A stretch of 64,000 bases of DNA from Lacunisphaera sp. (GCA_029945445.1 JAQSCO010000005.1:62001-126000), one strand, 5' to 3'. Shown: positions 1 through 9,096, counted from the first letter of the stretch. The notes: generated by a model from the letters alone, not told the origin. Translations and numbers: made by a program.

Positions 1-1341
1 GTGGCCAAGCGCGTGCTGCACGTCCTGCTCGGCCAGACCGCCGGCAGCCTCACCCAGCTGGTGGACAAGCGCATCATCGTCGCGCAAGACATCTCGCCCT
101 CGGAGGCGGCCGGGATCGACCGCAGCGCCGCCCTCGGCCTCGTGACCGATGGGGGCAGCCGCACCAGCCACGCCGTCATCGTCGCGCGCTCGATGAAGAT
201 CCCGGCGGTCGTCGGCACCAACGATCTCACGACCAAGCTCCAGAACGGCGACTGGATCATGGTCGATGGCTACGACGGCATCGTCATCGTCAACCCGACC
301 GAGCAGACCCTGTTCCGCTACGGCAAGATCGAGAAGGCGAAGAAATCCTTCGAGTCGCGGCTGATGGCGGTCAACGAGTTGCCGGCCGTGACGCTGGACG
401 GTGTGGCGGTGACGCTGCGCGCCAACATTGAGAAGCCCGACGAAGTCGCCTTGGTGAAGCAATACCGCGCCGAGGGCGTCGGTCTCTACCGCACGGAGTT
501 CCTTTTTCTCAGCGCCGAGAGAATCCCGACCGAGGAGCAGCAGTATGCCGCCTACAAGGAGATCGTGAGTGGCCTCACGCCCGCGCCGGTCACGATCCGC
601 ACGCTCGACGTCGGCGGCGACAAGCCGCTGCCGGGTGCCCCGGGGCTCATCGGCCCGGAGGCGAACCCGTTTCTCGGTTTCCGCGCCATCCGGATGTGCC
701 TGCAGAACCCGGCCATGTTCAAGAACCAGCTCCGCGCCATCCTCCGGGCGAGCGCGCACGGCAAGGTGGAGCTGATGTATCCGATGATCAGCGGCGCCGA
801 GGAACTCGACCAGGCCAACGCCCTGCTGGACGAGTGCCGCGCCGAGTTGCGGGAGCGCGGACAGGCCTTTGATGAGAAGCTCCGCGCCGGCACCATGATC
901 GAGATCCCGAGCGCCGCGCTCGCCGGCGACGTGCTGGCCGAGAAATGCGACTTCTTCAGCATCGGTACCAACGACCTCATCCAATACCTCCTCGCGATCG
1001 ACCGTGGCAACAACCGCATCGCGCATCTCTACGACCCGGCGCATCCCGCGGTCATCCGCGTGCTCAAGCAGATCGTCGACACCGGCCACGCCAAGAAGAT
1101 CAAGGTCTGCGTGTGCGGCGAGATGGCGGGCGACCCGCTCTTCACACCGCTGCTGCTCGGCCTCGGCGTCGACGAGCTGAGCATGACGCCCACGCTGCTG
1201 CCGGCGGTAAAATTCCTGATCCGCGCCATGAAGCTGAGCGACGCCCGGCAGCTCGCCGCCGCCGCCTTCGCGCAGACCGACGCGAAGAAAACCTACGCGC
1301 TGATCGAGGCCTTCTACAACTCGCGGATGAAGGTGGAGTGA
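1..1341 (+). CDS. ptsI: PTS enzyme I (phosphoenolpyruvate-protein phosphotransferase), 5' end cut by window edge
   Basis: Cytoplasmic enzyme that takes phosphate from PEP and passes it to HPr, the first step of the PTS cascade. The reading frame is open at base 1, and 446 residues are present against about 570 for the family, so roughly 120-130 N-terminal residues lie outside the window. Visible motifs are the phospho-histidine loop TDGGSRTSHAVIVARS near residue 50, the PEP-binding GGDKPLPGAPG near 207, ANPFLGFRAIRM, the signature SIGTNDLIQYLLAIDRGN, and the catalytic-Cys region VCGEMAGDP. In Opitutae-type genomes enzyme I often has a regulatory rather than sugar-uptake role, but nothing in the window decides this. 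Family assignment is very secure. Confidence 0.96.
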   Translation: MAKRVLHVLLGQTAGSLTQLVDKRIIVAQDISPSEAAGIDRSAALGLVTDGGSRTSHAVIVARSMKIPAVVGTNDLTTKLQNGDWIMVDGYDGIVIVNPTEQTLFRYGKIEKAKKSFESRLMAVNELPAVTLDGVAVTLRANIEKPDEVALVKQYRAEGVGLYRTEFLFLSAERIPTEEQQYAAYKEIVSGLTPAPVTIRTLDVGGDKPLPGAPGLIGPEANPFLGFRAIRMCLQNPAMFKNQLRAILRASAHGKVELMYPMISGAEELDQANALLDECRAELRERGQAFDEKLRAGTMIEIPSAALAGDVLAEKCDFFSIGTNDLIQYLLAIDRGNNRIAHLYDPAHPAVIRVLKQIVDTGHAKKIKVCVCGEMAGDPLFTPLLLGLGVDELSMTPTLLPAVKFLIRAMKLSDARQLAAAAFAQTDAKKTYALIEAFYNSRMKVE

Positions 1342-1402
1342 GCCGCGGCGTGCTCGCGTCGTCGTCGGGCAGTCAGCATCGGTTTGAAGCCGGTCCATTG
1401 AG

Positions 1403-1430
1403 CTAGGGCCGAACGGCGCTAGTGCGTTTT
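1403..1430 (+). terminator. putative rho-independent terminator after ptsI
   Basis: A 9-bp stem with one mismatch (1403-1411 against 1414-1422) and a short AA loop is followed by TGCGTTTTGA. The T-tract is short, so this is a plausible but weak terminator for the PTS enzyme I transcript. Confidence 0.4.
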
Positions 1431-1511
1431 GATAACACCCTAGCTGAATGATTTCCGTTGGCGTAAAATCACCCAGCATTTTTCCCCAGAGGTAGTTACG
1501 GGTGTGAACGG

Positions 1512-2288
1512 ATGATGAAAAGCCCGCCTGAGACCATTGTAGCATTGGGAAAATCCACGCTGCCCAGCATGACTTTGGTCCGCGAACACATGCCAGCCAC
1601 GATCAACTATTCCACCCTCCAGCCCGCCAAGCCCCACCCGAAGCCCATCCGGGTGCGTTACAAGCGGTCGTTGGAAGACGTATGGAAACAGGCAGCCGCG
1701 AGCGTCGACCGGAAAGGAAGGATCCTCGACCTCGGCCGGTTCAATCCGCTGCCGAAGGGCCGGCAGCTCACGAGGGTTGAAAAAATATTCGGACTGTTTT
1801 TGGCCACGACCTTCGGCCTGGCCATCTGGATCCACGCGCGACCGGAACCCGTCAATGCCCACGCGGGTTATTTCCAGTCGCTCGCGCTCACGACCGGCGG
1901 TGAGGCTTCGTCAGTGCAGGCCTTCACCGAGGCCGCGGTGCTGGCCATCGGGAAGGAGTGGAAGGCTCCCGTGCTGTTTGCCCGCATGCATCCGCTTTTC
2001 TGGCAGCGCACGCCGGCCATCCATCCCAATGCACTGGTACAGCACGTGGAAGCCGGTCTCGCCGGGCTGGCCGCACACGGGCGGGTGGTTAGCGTTACGG
2101 TTTTCGGCACGCCCGAACTCAGCACCGTGGAGCAGGGCGACGGCCGCCCGGCCGTGACCAGCCGGGTCACGGGACAGCTGGAGCTGGCCGACGGCACGGT
2201 CGTGCGGCTGGAGGCACGGCTGATCCAGGACGAAAAATCCAAGCAGTGGGGCCTCGTCGACCTGGCGCTGCCCCCGTTTCTGCCGTGA
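1512..2288 (+). CDS. hypothetical protein with one TM segment, upstream of pseudopilin genes
   Basis: 258 residues, not recognised. A basic, proline-rich cytoplasmic-looking N-terminal region of about 85 residues is followed by one hydrophobic helix (FGLFLATTFGLAIWIHA, about residues 90-107) and a soluble C-terminal domain of about 150 residues. That predicts a bitopic inner-membrane protein with its C-domain in the periplasm. The stop codon overlaps the start of the following pilin-like gene (GTGA), so the two are probably translationally coupled and this may be an accessory of the pilus/secretion minor-pilin set, as one-TM assembly factors often are. In-frame ATGs at 1515, 1569 and 1590 are alternative starts; no strong Shine-Dalgarno decides between them. 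Confidence 0.65.
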   Translation: MMKSPPETIVALGKSTLPSMTLVREHMPATINYSTLQPAKPHPKPIRVRYKRSLEDVWKQAAASVDRKGRILDLGRFNPLPKGRQLTRVEKIFGLFLATTFGLAIWIHARPEPVNAHAGYFQSLALTTGGEASSVQAFTEAAVLAIGKEWKAPVLFARMHPLFWQRTPAIHPNALVQHVEAGLAGLAAHGRVVSVTVFGTPELSTVEQGDGRPAVTSRVTGQLELADGTVVRLEARLIQDEKSKQWGLVDLALPPFLP

Positions 2289-2743
2289 ACACCGCTCCCC
2301 AGCGTCCCGCCTGGTGGCGCACTGCGCGCGGCGTCACCATCGCCGAGGTGGCGATGGCCGCCATGTTCATGGCCTTGGTGCTGACGACCTCGATCACCAC
2401 CCTGCAGCGCGCGTTCATCAGCCTGCAGAACGCCCGGGACCTGAACATTGTCTCGCAAATGCTCCAGAGTGAGATGGAAAAGATGCGCCTCGCCGACTGG
2501 GGCACGGTCAATGCGCTGTCCGGGAGCAGCACGCAAATCCCGCTCGATACCACCTTCACCACCAATGCTTTTGTCGGCAACCGCTTCACGCTCACCCGCA
2601 CGGTGGCCGATCCCAAGACCGGTACGCGCGTGATCACCCTGAGGATTAACTGGGTCGGGGCGGACAAGCGCCCGCTCTACCGCAACCTTTCCCTGCGCTA
2701 TTCGCGCAACGGGCTCTATGACTACTTCTACAGCCAGACTTGA
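2285..2743 (+). CDS. type IV pilin-like / pseudopilin protein (PilV/GspI-like)
   Basis: About 152 residues with a class III prepilin signal: a basic leader, the cleavage motif RGVTIAEV, then a hydrophobic helix rich in Ala, Met and Leu. The Glu at +5 of the mature protein is present (G^VTIAE). The GTG at 2285 is preferred because it overlaps the previous stop codon; an ATG at 2246 in the same frame would overlap the upstream gene by 43 bases. The C-terminal half is beta-rich, as in minor pilins. Order and overlap with the next two genes match a minor pilin operon (PilV, PilW, PilX type). It would be processed by a prepilin peptidase not encoded here. Confidence 0.75.
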   Translation: MNTAPQRPAWWRTARGVTIAEVAMAAMFMALVLTTSITTLQRAFISLQNARDLNIVSQMLQSEMEKMRLADWGTVNALSGSSTQIPLDTTFTTNAFVGNRFTLTRTVADPKTGTRVITLRINWVGADKRPLYRNLSLRYSRNGLYDYFYSQT

Positions 2744-3296
2744 ACGCCGCCGCGCCGCGGGCTTCACCCTGGTGGAGCTGATGGTCGCCAGCGGGATCGG
2801 CTCCGTCATCCTGAGCGGGGTGCTATCCGTCGTCCTCATGATGGGCCGGTCCGGCCTGTCCGCCTCGAACTATGCCGACATGGAGGCCCAGTCCCGCCGC
2901 GCCGTCGACGAATTCGCCCAGGATGTGCGCATGGCCTCAAACCTCACCTGGAACAGCGCCACCTCGGTCACGCTGACCGTGCCGGACAACTATGCCGCCG
3001 ACGGCAACAAGGTGACGTATGCGCTCGACAGCTCCGCGTCGGGCCCGACGGCGCATTGTTTCTACCGCCAGCCCGGCACCGTCGGTGCGGGCAGCGCCCG
3101 GTTCACCCTGGCGCGCAATGTCACCACGCTCAATTTCGCCCGCTTCACGCGCACCAATGCGGTGGCGACGAGCGAGCTTTCCGCCAAGCGCCTGCAGCTC
3201 ACCATGAACCTGCGCACGTCGCGGCAGACCACCGTGGACCAGAACACTCTCGTGGTCTCGGCGTCCTACGTGCTGCGCAACAAGCCCTCCAACTGA
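2718..3296 (+). CDS. prepilin-type N-terminal methylation domain protein (PilW/GspJ-like)
   Basis: 192 residues. The leader MTTSTARLERRRAAG is followed by the canonical cleavage and methylation site GFTLVELMVASGIGSVI, with Glu at position 5 of the mature pilin, and about 20 hydrophobic residues. The remainder is a globular beta-rich domain without cysteine pairs of note. It overlaps the upstream pilin-like gene by 26 bases and ends one base before the next gene starts, so the set is one operon. The likely role is a minor pilin that primes assembly of a type IV pilus or type II secretion pseudopilus. Confidence 0.85.
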   Translation: MTTSTARLERRRAAGFTLVELMVASGIGSVILSGVLSVVLMMGRSGLSASNYADMEAQSRRAVDEFAQDVRMASNLTWNSATSVTLTVPDNYAADGNKVTYALDSSASGPTAHCFYRQPGTVGAGSARFTLARNVTTLNFARFTRTNAVATSELSAKRLQLTMNLRTSRQTTVDQNTLVVSASYVLRNKPSN

Positions 3297-3297
3297 G

Positions 3298-4707
3298 ATG
3301 AAAGCGTCAGCTTCCCGCCGGGGCTCGGTGCTGATCACCTGCCTGATCTTCGCCATCATCATTGCCATCGCCCTGACCAGCTACCTGAAGCTGGCCGGCA
3401 ACTCCTACATGCTGGCGGACCGCGCCTTTTTGAACACCACGGCGGTGGCCCTCGCGGAGCAGGGCCTGGAACAGGGCTTGGAATGCTACAACCAGCTCGA
3501 TGATGCCGCCACCCCGGCCCAGGCGTGGACCGGCTGGACGCTCAGCGGCACGGTCGCGACCTTCAAGAACGCCAGCTTTCCGCTCGATAACGGCGCCGTC
3601 GGCACGATCCAGATCTATGCCACGGACTACAACCCCGCGCCGGGCACCTCGCCCAAGCTGGTCGCAAAGACCACGGTCCTGCCCGCGAACGGACTCGGGC
3701 TGAGCCGGATGATTGAGATCACCCTGAAGCGCCGGACCATCTTTGCCGGCGGCTTGGTGGCCCGCGAGACGATCCAATTTTCGACCAGCACGCTGGTCAC
3801 CAGCTGGAATTCAGATCCGGACAACAATGCCGCGACCGCGGCCGTCGGCTATTCCAGCGCGGCAAGCACGGCCCATGCCTTTGTGGGCACCATCAGCACG
3901 GCCAACGATGCGATCAACACCTCGGGTGGTGATATTTACGGCCGCATCGGCACCGGGGGCGGCACCGTGGCGCACACCGGCGGCGCGCTGCTGACGGACA
4001 GTCCCACCGGCTCGGGCTGGGACGCGTCGCTGGTCGACAGCAATTTCGCCAGCAACCTGGTCACCCCGGTGGCCCCGGCCCTGCCGGCGGGGGTCAACAC
4101 CGTCACGACCAGCATCTCGGCCGACACCACACTGCCCCGCGCGGGCGACACGGCCGCGGCGGATGGGAAATATTACTACAACTTTGCCTCGGGGGCCGCG
4201 ATCCTCCTCGGAGGCAACGACCGGCTGACCGTTTCCGACAAGGTCGTCGTCTACCTGCAAAACCACGCCGGGGCGACCGCCGTGTCACTCGGCGGCACCG
4301 CCAAGATTCAGATCACCAGCGCGGGGAATCTTACGGTTTATACCAATGGCAACATGGCGGTGGGCGGCAATGGCATGGCGAACGCCAACGCCAACGCCAG
4401 CAGCTGCCTGATCTACGGCACCAACACCGGTTCCGGCCAGACCATCGCCATGACCGGCAACGCCACCACCGTGACCGCCATCAACGCGCCCAACGCCGAT
4501 TTCAGCATCACCGGCAGCGGCGAGGTCTGGGGCGCGGTGATCGCGCGGAACATCGCCTTGAACGGCAACGCCGCCTTCCGCTACGACGAGGCGCTGCCCA
4601 ACTTTATCAACACCACCGGCACCGGCAATCCCTGGGGCGTGGCCAAGTGGCGGGAAATGACGCAGAGCACGGAACGGGAAATCTACGCCGGCAATTTCAA
4701 TTTCTAG
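3298..4707 (+). CDS. PilX-like pilus-associated membrane protein
   Basis: 469 residues. The N-terminus MKASASRRGSVLITCLIF with a hydrophobic helix (about residues 9-30) resembles the PilX N-terminal type, which lacks the Glu-5 processing motif. The following region AVALAEQGLEQGL is the amphipathic continuation typical of PilX. The C-terminal about 300 residues are rich in Gly, Thr, Asn and Ala and look like a right-handed beta-helix or adhesin-like polymer-forming domain (many NGN and GGN turns). It starts one base after the PilW-like stop and closes the operon. The surface-exposed tip or adhesive role is an inference. Confidence 0.65.
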   Translation: MKASASRRGSVLITCLIFAIIIAIALTSYLKLAGNSYMLADRAFLNTTAVALAEQGLEQGLECYNQLDDAATPAQAWTGWTLSGTVATFKNASFPLDNGAVGTIQIYATDYNPAPGTSPKLVAKTTVLPANGLGLSRMIEITLKRRTIFAGGLVARETIQFSTSTLVTSWNSDPDNNAATAAVGYSSAASTAHAFVGTISTANDAINTSGGDIYGRIGTGGGTVAHTGGALLTDSPTGSGWDASLVDSNFASNLVTPVAPALPAGVNTVTTSISADTTLPRAGDTAAADGKYYYNFASGAAILLGGNDRLTVSDKVVVYLQNHAGATAVSLGGTAKIQITSAGNLTVYTNGNMAVGGNGMANANANASSCLIYGTNTGSGQTIAMTGNATTVTAINAPNADFSITGSGEVWGAVIARNIALNGNAAFRYDEALPNFINTTGTGNPWGVAKWREMTQSTEREIYAGNFNF

Positions 4708-4749
4708 CGGGCGAAGCGCGGGGATGCCCCGCCCGATTCCACTGGCCGG

Positions 4750-5697
4750 TTACTTGCCGGACTTCTCGCCGCTCGCGAGCAGGGTCTCGAAGTGCGGCTC
4801 GGCCTCCTCGCGGGAGACGGCGGTGACCTCGACTTTCTGGAAGCCGGCCTTTTTCAAGAACCCGTGCAGGGCGCTTTCCTTGAAGCCGAGCCAGAGGTCG
4901 CCGTGGAGCTCGTGGGCTTTCTCGAAATTGTGCTCCTTCAGGTCCAGCAGGAGGAGCTGGCCGCCGGGCTTGAGGATGCGGAAGGCCTCGTTGACCGCGG
5001 TCTGCGGATGGCTGGCGTGGTGCAGGGCCTGCGAAAGGATGGCGAGGTCCACGGACTTGTCGGCCAGCGGCACGGCCTCGATGTCGCCGAGCTTGTAGGT
5101 GAGGTTGGCGAGGCCGTTCTTCTTCGCGAGCTCGGTGCCGACCTCGACCATGCGCGGCGAGTTGTCGATGCACCAGACGCGCTCGGCGCGGTGGGCGATG
5201 AGCTGGGAAACGAGGCCTTCGCCGGCGCCGAGGTCGGCCACGGTGATGGCGGGCACGAGCCGGAGCGCGAGGTGGCCGAGGGCCTCCCACGAGCGGCCGG
5301 GACAGTGGCCTTTGCCGAGCCGGCCGGCGATGAGATTGAAATATTGCTCGGAGACGCGGCGGCGCTTCTGGAGCGTGCGGTCGAGGTTGTCTCGGTCCTC
5401 GACGGACTCCGGCAGGTCGGTCACAGAGTCGCAGGCGGCCTTGAGCAACGCGAGGCGCCGGGCCGGCAGGGTGGCGCGGAGCGAATAAAAGGCCTTCTTG
5501 CCCTCGCGACGGTCGCTGACGAAGCCCGCCTGCCGCAGCAGCGCGAGCTGGGACGAGATGCGCGACTGCGCCATGCCGAGGATCTCCTGCAGTTCGGCGA
5601 CTGAGAGTTCCTCCTTCAACAGCAGCGCCAAGAGGCGCAGGCGGGTGGAGTCGGACAGGATTTTCAGGTGGTCCCAGGAGGAGTTCATCGGGCCCAA
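4750..5697 (-). CDS. ArsR-family HTH fused to SAM-dependent methyltransferase
   Basis: 315 residues. Residues about 8-75 form an ArsR winged helix (SDSTRLRLLALLLKEELSVAE, then a recognition helix AQSRISSQLALLRQAG). Residues about 140-290 form a class I methyltransferase with motif I VADLGAGEGLVSQLI, an acidic post-I segment, and motif IV SVDLAILSQALHHA followed by the post-motif ILKPGGQLLLLDLKEH. Fusions of this type are widespread and are often found near methionine/SAM-cycle genes; no such gene is adjacent here. It is probably a transcriptional repressor whose methyltransferase part senses SAM or SAH, or modifies a small molecule. It faces the pilin operon convergently. An ATG four codons in (5688) is an alternative start. 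Confidence 0.88.
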   Translation of the reverse strand: MGPMNSSWDHLKILSDSTRLRLLALLLKEELSVAELQEILGMAQSRISSQLALLRQAGFVSDRREGKKAFYSLRATLPARRLALLKAACDSVTDLPESVEDRDNLDRTLQKRRRVSEQYFNLIAGRLGKGHCPGRSWEALGHLALRLVPAITVADLGAGEGLVSQLIAHRAERVWCIDNSPRMVEVGTELAKKNGLANLTYKLGDIEAVPLADKSVDLAILSQALHHASHPQTAVNEAFRILKPGGQLLLLDLKEHNFEKAHELHGDLWLGFKESALHGFLKKAGFQKVEVTAVSREEAEPHFETLLASGEKSGK

Positions 5698-5817
5698 GAC
5701 CTATGGGGCGAATCGCGCCGGTTTACAAGAGCTTCGCTTTGACTCGGGTGGAGGGCACCCGTCGTGGTGCGCCGCGGCCCGCGGGGCACGGGCCCGCCAA
5801 TAAATCAAACCCGGCCA

Positions 5818-5845
5818 GAAAAAAGCCGCGCGGGTGGCGCGGCTT
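5818..5845 (-). terminator. rho-independent terminator of the long greA gene
   Basis: On the minus strand a perfect 9-bp stem (AAGCCGCGC paired with GCGCGGCTT, loop of five) is followed directly by six T residues (A-tract at 5819-5824 on the plus strand). It lies about 40 bases after the stop of the minus-strand gene at 5885. A second perfect hairpin (5853-5872, 8-bp stem, AGGG loop) lies between it and the stop codon. Confidence 0.75.
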
Positions 5846-5884
5846 GAAAATTGCGGGGTGAGGGCACCCCGCCACAAACTTCAC

Positions 5885-7738
5885 TCAGCCCTTGTTGGCG
5901 TCGACGAAGCGGGTGATGCCGGCGATCTGGAACTCCTGGTGGGTGGAGCCGATCTTGAGCTTCACGTGCTCGCCAACCTTCTTGCCCATGAGCGCCTGGC
6001 CGAGCGGGGTCTTGTAGGCGATGCGGTGGGCGTCCGGGTCGCTGTCCCACGCGCCGAGCACGGAGTAGCGGACGGCCTTGCCGTTGGCGACATCGCGGAG
6101 ATCCACGATGGTGCCGACGCTGATGGAATCAGTGCTAGCCTCGGAGAAGTCGGTGATGCGCGCGCGGGCGAGGTCGCGCTCGAGCTGCGCCTTCTGGCCC
6201 ATGAGGACGCCCTGATCCTGCTTGGCCATCTTGAACTCGGAGTTTTCCTTGAGGTCGCCGTGTTCGCGGGCGATGGAGATGGCCTTGGAGTTCTCGGGGA
6301 TGCGCTTGGAGACGATCTCCTCGTATTCGACGCGCTTGCGCTCATAGCTCTCGCGGGAGACGAGGAACTGCTCGTCCTTCGTCTCGGACTCGCCGGAGAC
6401 GAGGGTCTGGAGGGAGGGGAACAGCTTGATGAAGCGGGCGAGCAGGGACTTCTTGGTGAGCTCCTCGAAGCCTTGGTTGAGCAGGAGGCTGTTGGCGAGG
6501 TCGCGGGCGGTCTCGGTGTCGGCCGTGGCGAGCAGGTCGGAGATGAGGTCGGTGTCGTCGCTCAGGGCCTCGCCGAGCGGGATGCGGCGGGTGCCGGCGG
6601 ACTGCAGCGCCTCGTAGTCGATGGCGAAGAAGATGGCGCCGAGCAGGCGCGGCGTGACCAGCTCGTTGAGGAGCTTGGAGAACTTCTTCGAGTGGCGGTT
6701 CTTGATGATCCAGAGGAGCACCGGGGCGCGGAGGTTCTGCTCGGTCTTCCAGCGCTTGAGCGCGGCGGCGAGCTCGTCGCCCTGGCCGTTCTCGAGGAGG
6801 AAATTGATGCACTCGGTGGTGAACTTGCCCTGCGAGGTCTTGAGGAGGGCGAACACGATCTCGCGCCACTCGAGCGGGTGCGTCTCCTTGACGAGGTCGA
6901 GGAAGCGGGACTGGAAATGGACGGGGATCTTCTCGGCGATGGCGGAAAGGCCGCGGACCTCCTTGATGAGGTCGGACTGGCTCGGGCCGGCGGTGTTGCC
7001 GGCGTGGCCGAGGATCTTGGCGAGCTCGTCGCGGACGAAGGCGCCGTAGAGGCGCTCGGAGGCGTCGAGCTGGTTGCTGTCGCGCACGGCCTCGGTGATA
7101 CCGTTGAGGACGGTGCCGAGGGACTGCTTGGCCTCGTCCTTGATGGAGGCGGCGAGGAGGTCCTCGGCGAGGGCGATGCGGCGGCGGGCGGAGCGGGTGT
7201 TGGTGAACTCCTCCATGATCTCCGACTCGGCGGAGACGGGCTCGTCGCGGACGACGTAGCAGTCGGTCTTCTTGACCGGGACGCCGACGCGCGGGTCCTT
7301 GATGAGCTGCTTCTTGACGTTGGCGAACCAGCGCTTGAATTTTTCCTCGCCGACGACCTGGGTCAGGACGATCTCGAGCTCGATGGCGCTGGCGGCCTTG
7401 TTCGGATAGGCGGAAAGGGTGTCGATGACGAGCTGCACCGGATCGTCGGTGATGAGCTCCTTGACCTTGGCGGGCTCGGTCTCCTTGCGGGCCAGGATGT
7501 GCTTGGCCGGAAGGACATCCATGCTGCCGACGCAGAAGGCCGGGTCCATGCGGTGGCCTTTCTTGCCCTTGAAATCGATGACCAGCTTCAGGTCGGACTC
7601 GTCGTATTCCTTGATCTGGCCGAAGCCCCAGCTCCGGTGGACCACGTAGGCACCCGGTTCCATGGCCTCCAGCTTGGCTTTGGACGCCTTGAGGGCGGGG
7701 TGTTTGCTGATGGTCGCGGAGATGGCTTCAGAATTCAT
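5885..7738 (-). CDS. greA: GreA/GreB-type transcript cleavage factor with long N-terminal extension
   Basis: 617 residues against about 158 for ordinary GreA. The last about 170 residues carry the Gre coiled coil with the functional tip HGDLKENSEFKMA (the Asp and Glu that chelate the catalytic Mg are kept) and the C-terminal FKBP-like domain (GTIVDLRDVANGK, TPLGQALMGKKVGE). The first about 440 residues are helical, with an initial small domain (PGAYVVHRSWGFGQIKEYD) that resembles a CarD/Tudor-like beta fold. Chlamydial GreA proteins are similarly long, so this fits the PVC lineage. It rescues backtracked RNA polymerase by stimulating RNA cleavage; the N-terminal part may add an RNA polymerase or DNA contact. 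It is divergent from rsmB with a 41-base gap. Confidence 0.88.
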   Translation of the reverse strand: MNSEAISATISKHPALKASKAKLEAMEPGAYVVHRSWGFGQIKEYDESDLKLVIDFKGKKGHRMDPAFCVGSMDVLPAKHILARKETEPAKVKELITDDPVQLVIDTLSAYPNKAASAIELEIVLTQVVGEEKFKRWFANVKKQLIKDPRVGVPVKKTDCYVVRDEPVSAESEIMEEFTNTRSARRRIALAEDLLAASIKDEAKQSLGTVLNGITEAVRDSNQLDASERLYGAFVRDELAKILGHAGNTAGPSQSDLIKEVRGLSAIAEKIPVHFQSRFLDLVKETHPLEWREIVFALLKTSQGKFTTECINFLLENGQGDELAAALKRWKTEQNLRAPVLLWIIKNRHSKKFSKLLNELVTPRLLGAIFFAIDYEALQSAGTRRIPLGEALSDDTDLISDLLATADTETARDLANSLLLNQGFEELTKKSLLARFIKLFPSLQTLVSGESETKDEQFLVSRESYERKRVEYEEIVSKRIPENSKAISIAREHGDLKENSEFKMAKQDQGVLMGQKAQLERDLARARITDFSEASTDSISVGTIVDLRDVANGKAVRYSVLGAWDSDPDAHRIAYKTPLGQALMGKKVGEHVKLKIGSTHQEFQIAGITRFVDANKG

Positions 7739-7779
7739 AATTGCGTATCTAGTCGGTGAACCGATTAGTTGAGAGGATA

Positions 7780-9090
7780 ATGGCAGAAGATGTCAAACAG
7801 GGTTTGGAAAAAGCCTCCGGGGCCTCGAAATTCACCTTCGGCGGCTGGGAAGCCGCGGTCGGGCTCACCGAACGCTGGCTGGCCCGGGCGGAACGGGTGG
7901 ACACGTTGCTGGAAGGACTTCCGGCAGCCCTGACGGGGCAGGAACGGGCCCGGGCGCAGCAGCTTTTCTACGGCGTGGTCCGCTGGTCGAGCCGCATTGA
8001 GTCGGCTCTGGCCGGCCTCATGGCCCGCCCGCCCCGCACCAAGGTCCGCGCGCTGCTCACGGTGGCGGGGTTCGAGCTTTTGGAGGGCGGACCGGCCCTC
8101 ACGGCCAAGGTCATCCACCACGCGGTCGAGAAGGCCAAGACGGTTTGCAGCGCCAAGGAGGCCGGGCTGGTCAACGCTGTGGCCCGCAAGCTGGCGCTCC
8201 GCCTGGCCGAGAAGCCGGCGGACGTGGCGACGGAGTTTGCCCACCCCGAATGGCTCGTCACGCGCTGGACGCAGCAGTTTGGCGCCGCGACGACGCGAAA
8301 ACTTCTTGAATGGAACCAGCAGCCCGCGCCGGTCTACGCGCGCTGGCGCACGGACGCAGCGGTGCCGGAGTTTCTCGCACCGACGAAATGGCCGGGTTTT
8401 TATGAAGTGAAGGCCGGCAAGTGGGACGAGGTCCGCCGGCTGGTGGGCGAGGGCGCGCTCTATGTGCAGGACCCCTCGACGCGCCTCTGTATTGAGCTCC
8501 TCGCCCCGCAGGCCGGTGAGACGATCCTCGACGCCTGCGCCGCGCCGGGCGGCAAGAGCCTGTTCATCGCCGATCTCATGAAGACCGGCAAGATTGTGGC
8601 GCTCGACGAGCCGGTCGCCCCGGGCAAGTCCGACATCCGCCTGGTCCGCCTGAAGGAGAACCTCGCCCGCGCCCCCGCCGGCGTCGACGTCGCGCTGGTC
8701 GAGGCCGACCTGCGCACGGCGAGCAGCGTCTATTATCGGAATCTCAACCTGCCCGAGGAATATGATGCCGTGCTGGTCGACGCGCCGTGCTCCAACACCG
8801 GCGTCATGCGCCACCGCATCGACGTGAAGTGGCGGTTGCAGGACGGCGACTTCGCGCGCCACGCCGAGCAGCAGCTCGAGCTGCTCCATGCCGCGGCGCG
8901 GCTGGTGAAGTCCGGCGGCCGCATCGTCTACAGTACCTGCAGCGTGGACGGGCAGGAAAACGAGCAGGTCATCAAGGCGTTCTTCGACAGCCGCGCCGGC
9001 GGGCCGTTCAAGCTCGAGAAAAGCGTGCAGGCCTATCCGTGGACGGAGGGTCACGACGGCGCAGGGGCATTTTTGCTGAAGCGATCCTGA
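7780..9090 (+). CDS. rsmB: 16S rRNA (cytosine-C5)-methyltransferase, RsmB/NOL1-NOP2-sun family
   Basis: About 436 residues. The N-terminal about 130 residues form a NusB-like helical domain (ARAQQLFYGVVRWSSRIE). The C-terminal Rossmann domain has motif I DACAAPGGKSLFIADL, motif IV VDAPCSNTGVMRHRIDVKW with the conserved PC cysteine, and motif VI VYSTCSVDGQENEQV with the catalytic TCS cysteine. The enzyme methylates C967 of 16S rRNA by the two-cysteine mechanism. The ATG at 7780, preceded by GAGAGG, is preferred over the in-frame GTG at 7756. It is transcribed divergently from the long greA. Confidence 0.92.
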   Translation: MAEDVKQGLEKASGASKFTFGGWEAAVGLTERWLARAERVDTLLEGLPAALTGQERARAQQLFYGVVRWSSRIESALAGLMARPPRTKVRALLTVAGFELLEGGPALTAKVIHHAVEKAKTVCSAKEAGLVNAVARKLALRLAEKPADVATEFAHPEWLVTRWTQQFGAATTRKLLEWNQQPAPVYARWRTDAAVPEFLAPTKWPGFYEVKAGKWDEVRRLVGEGALYVQDPSTRLCIELLAPQAGETILDACAAPGGKSLFIADLMKTGKIVALDEPVAPGKSDIRLVRLKENLARAPAGVDVALVEADLRTASSVYYRNLNLPEEYDAVLVDAPCSNTGVMRHRIDVKWRLQDGDFARHAEQQLELLHAAARLVKSGGRIVYSTCSVDGQENEQVIKAFFDSRAGGPFKLEKSVQAYPWTEGHDGAGAFLLKRS

Positions 9091-9096
9091 GGGAGG

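Noticed and set aside
5834-7759. A 641-codon plus-strand frame opposite the long greA
   Set aside because: Composition (runs of Leu, Glu, Asp, Gly, Ala) is that of an antisense frame in GC-rich DNA; the minus-strand frame has clear Gre motifs.
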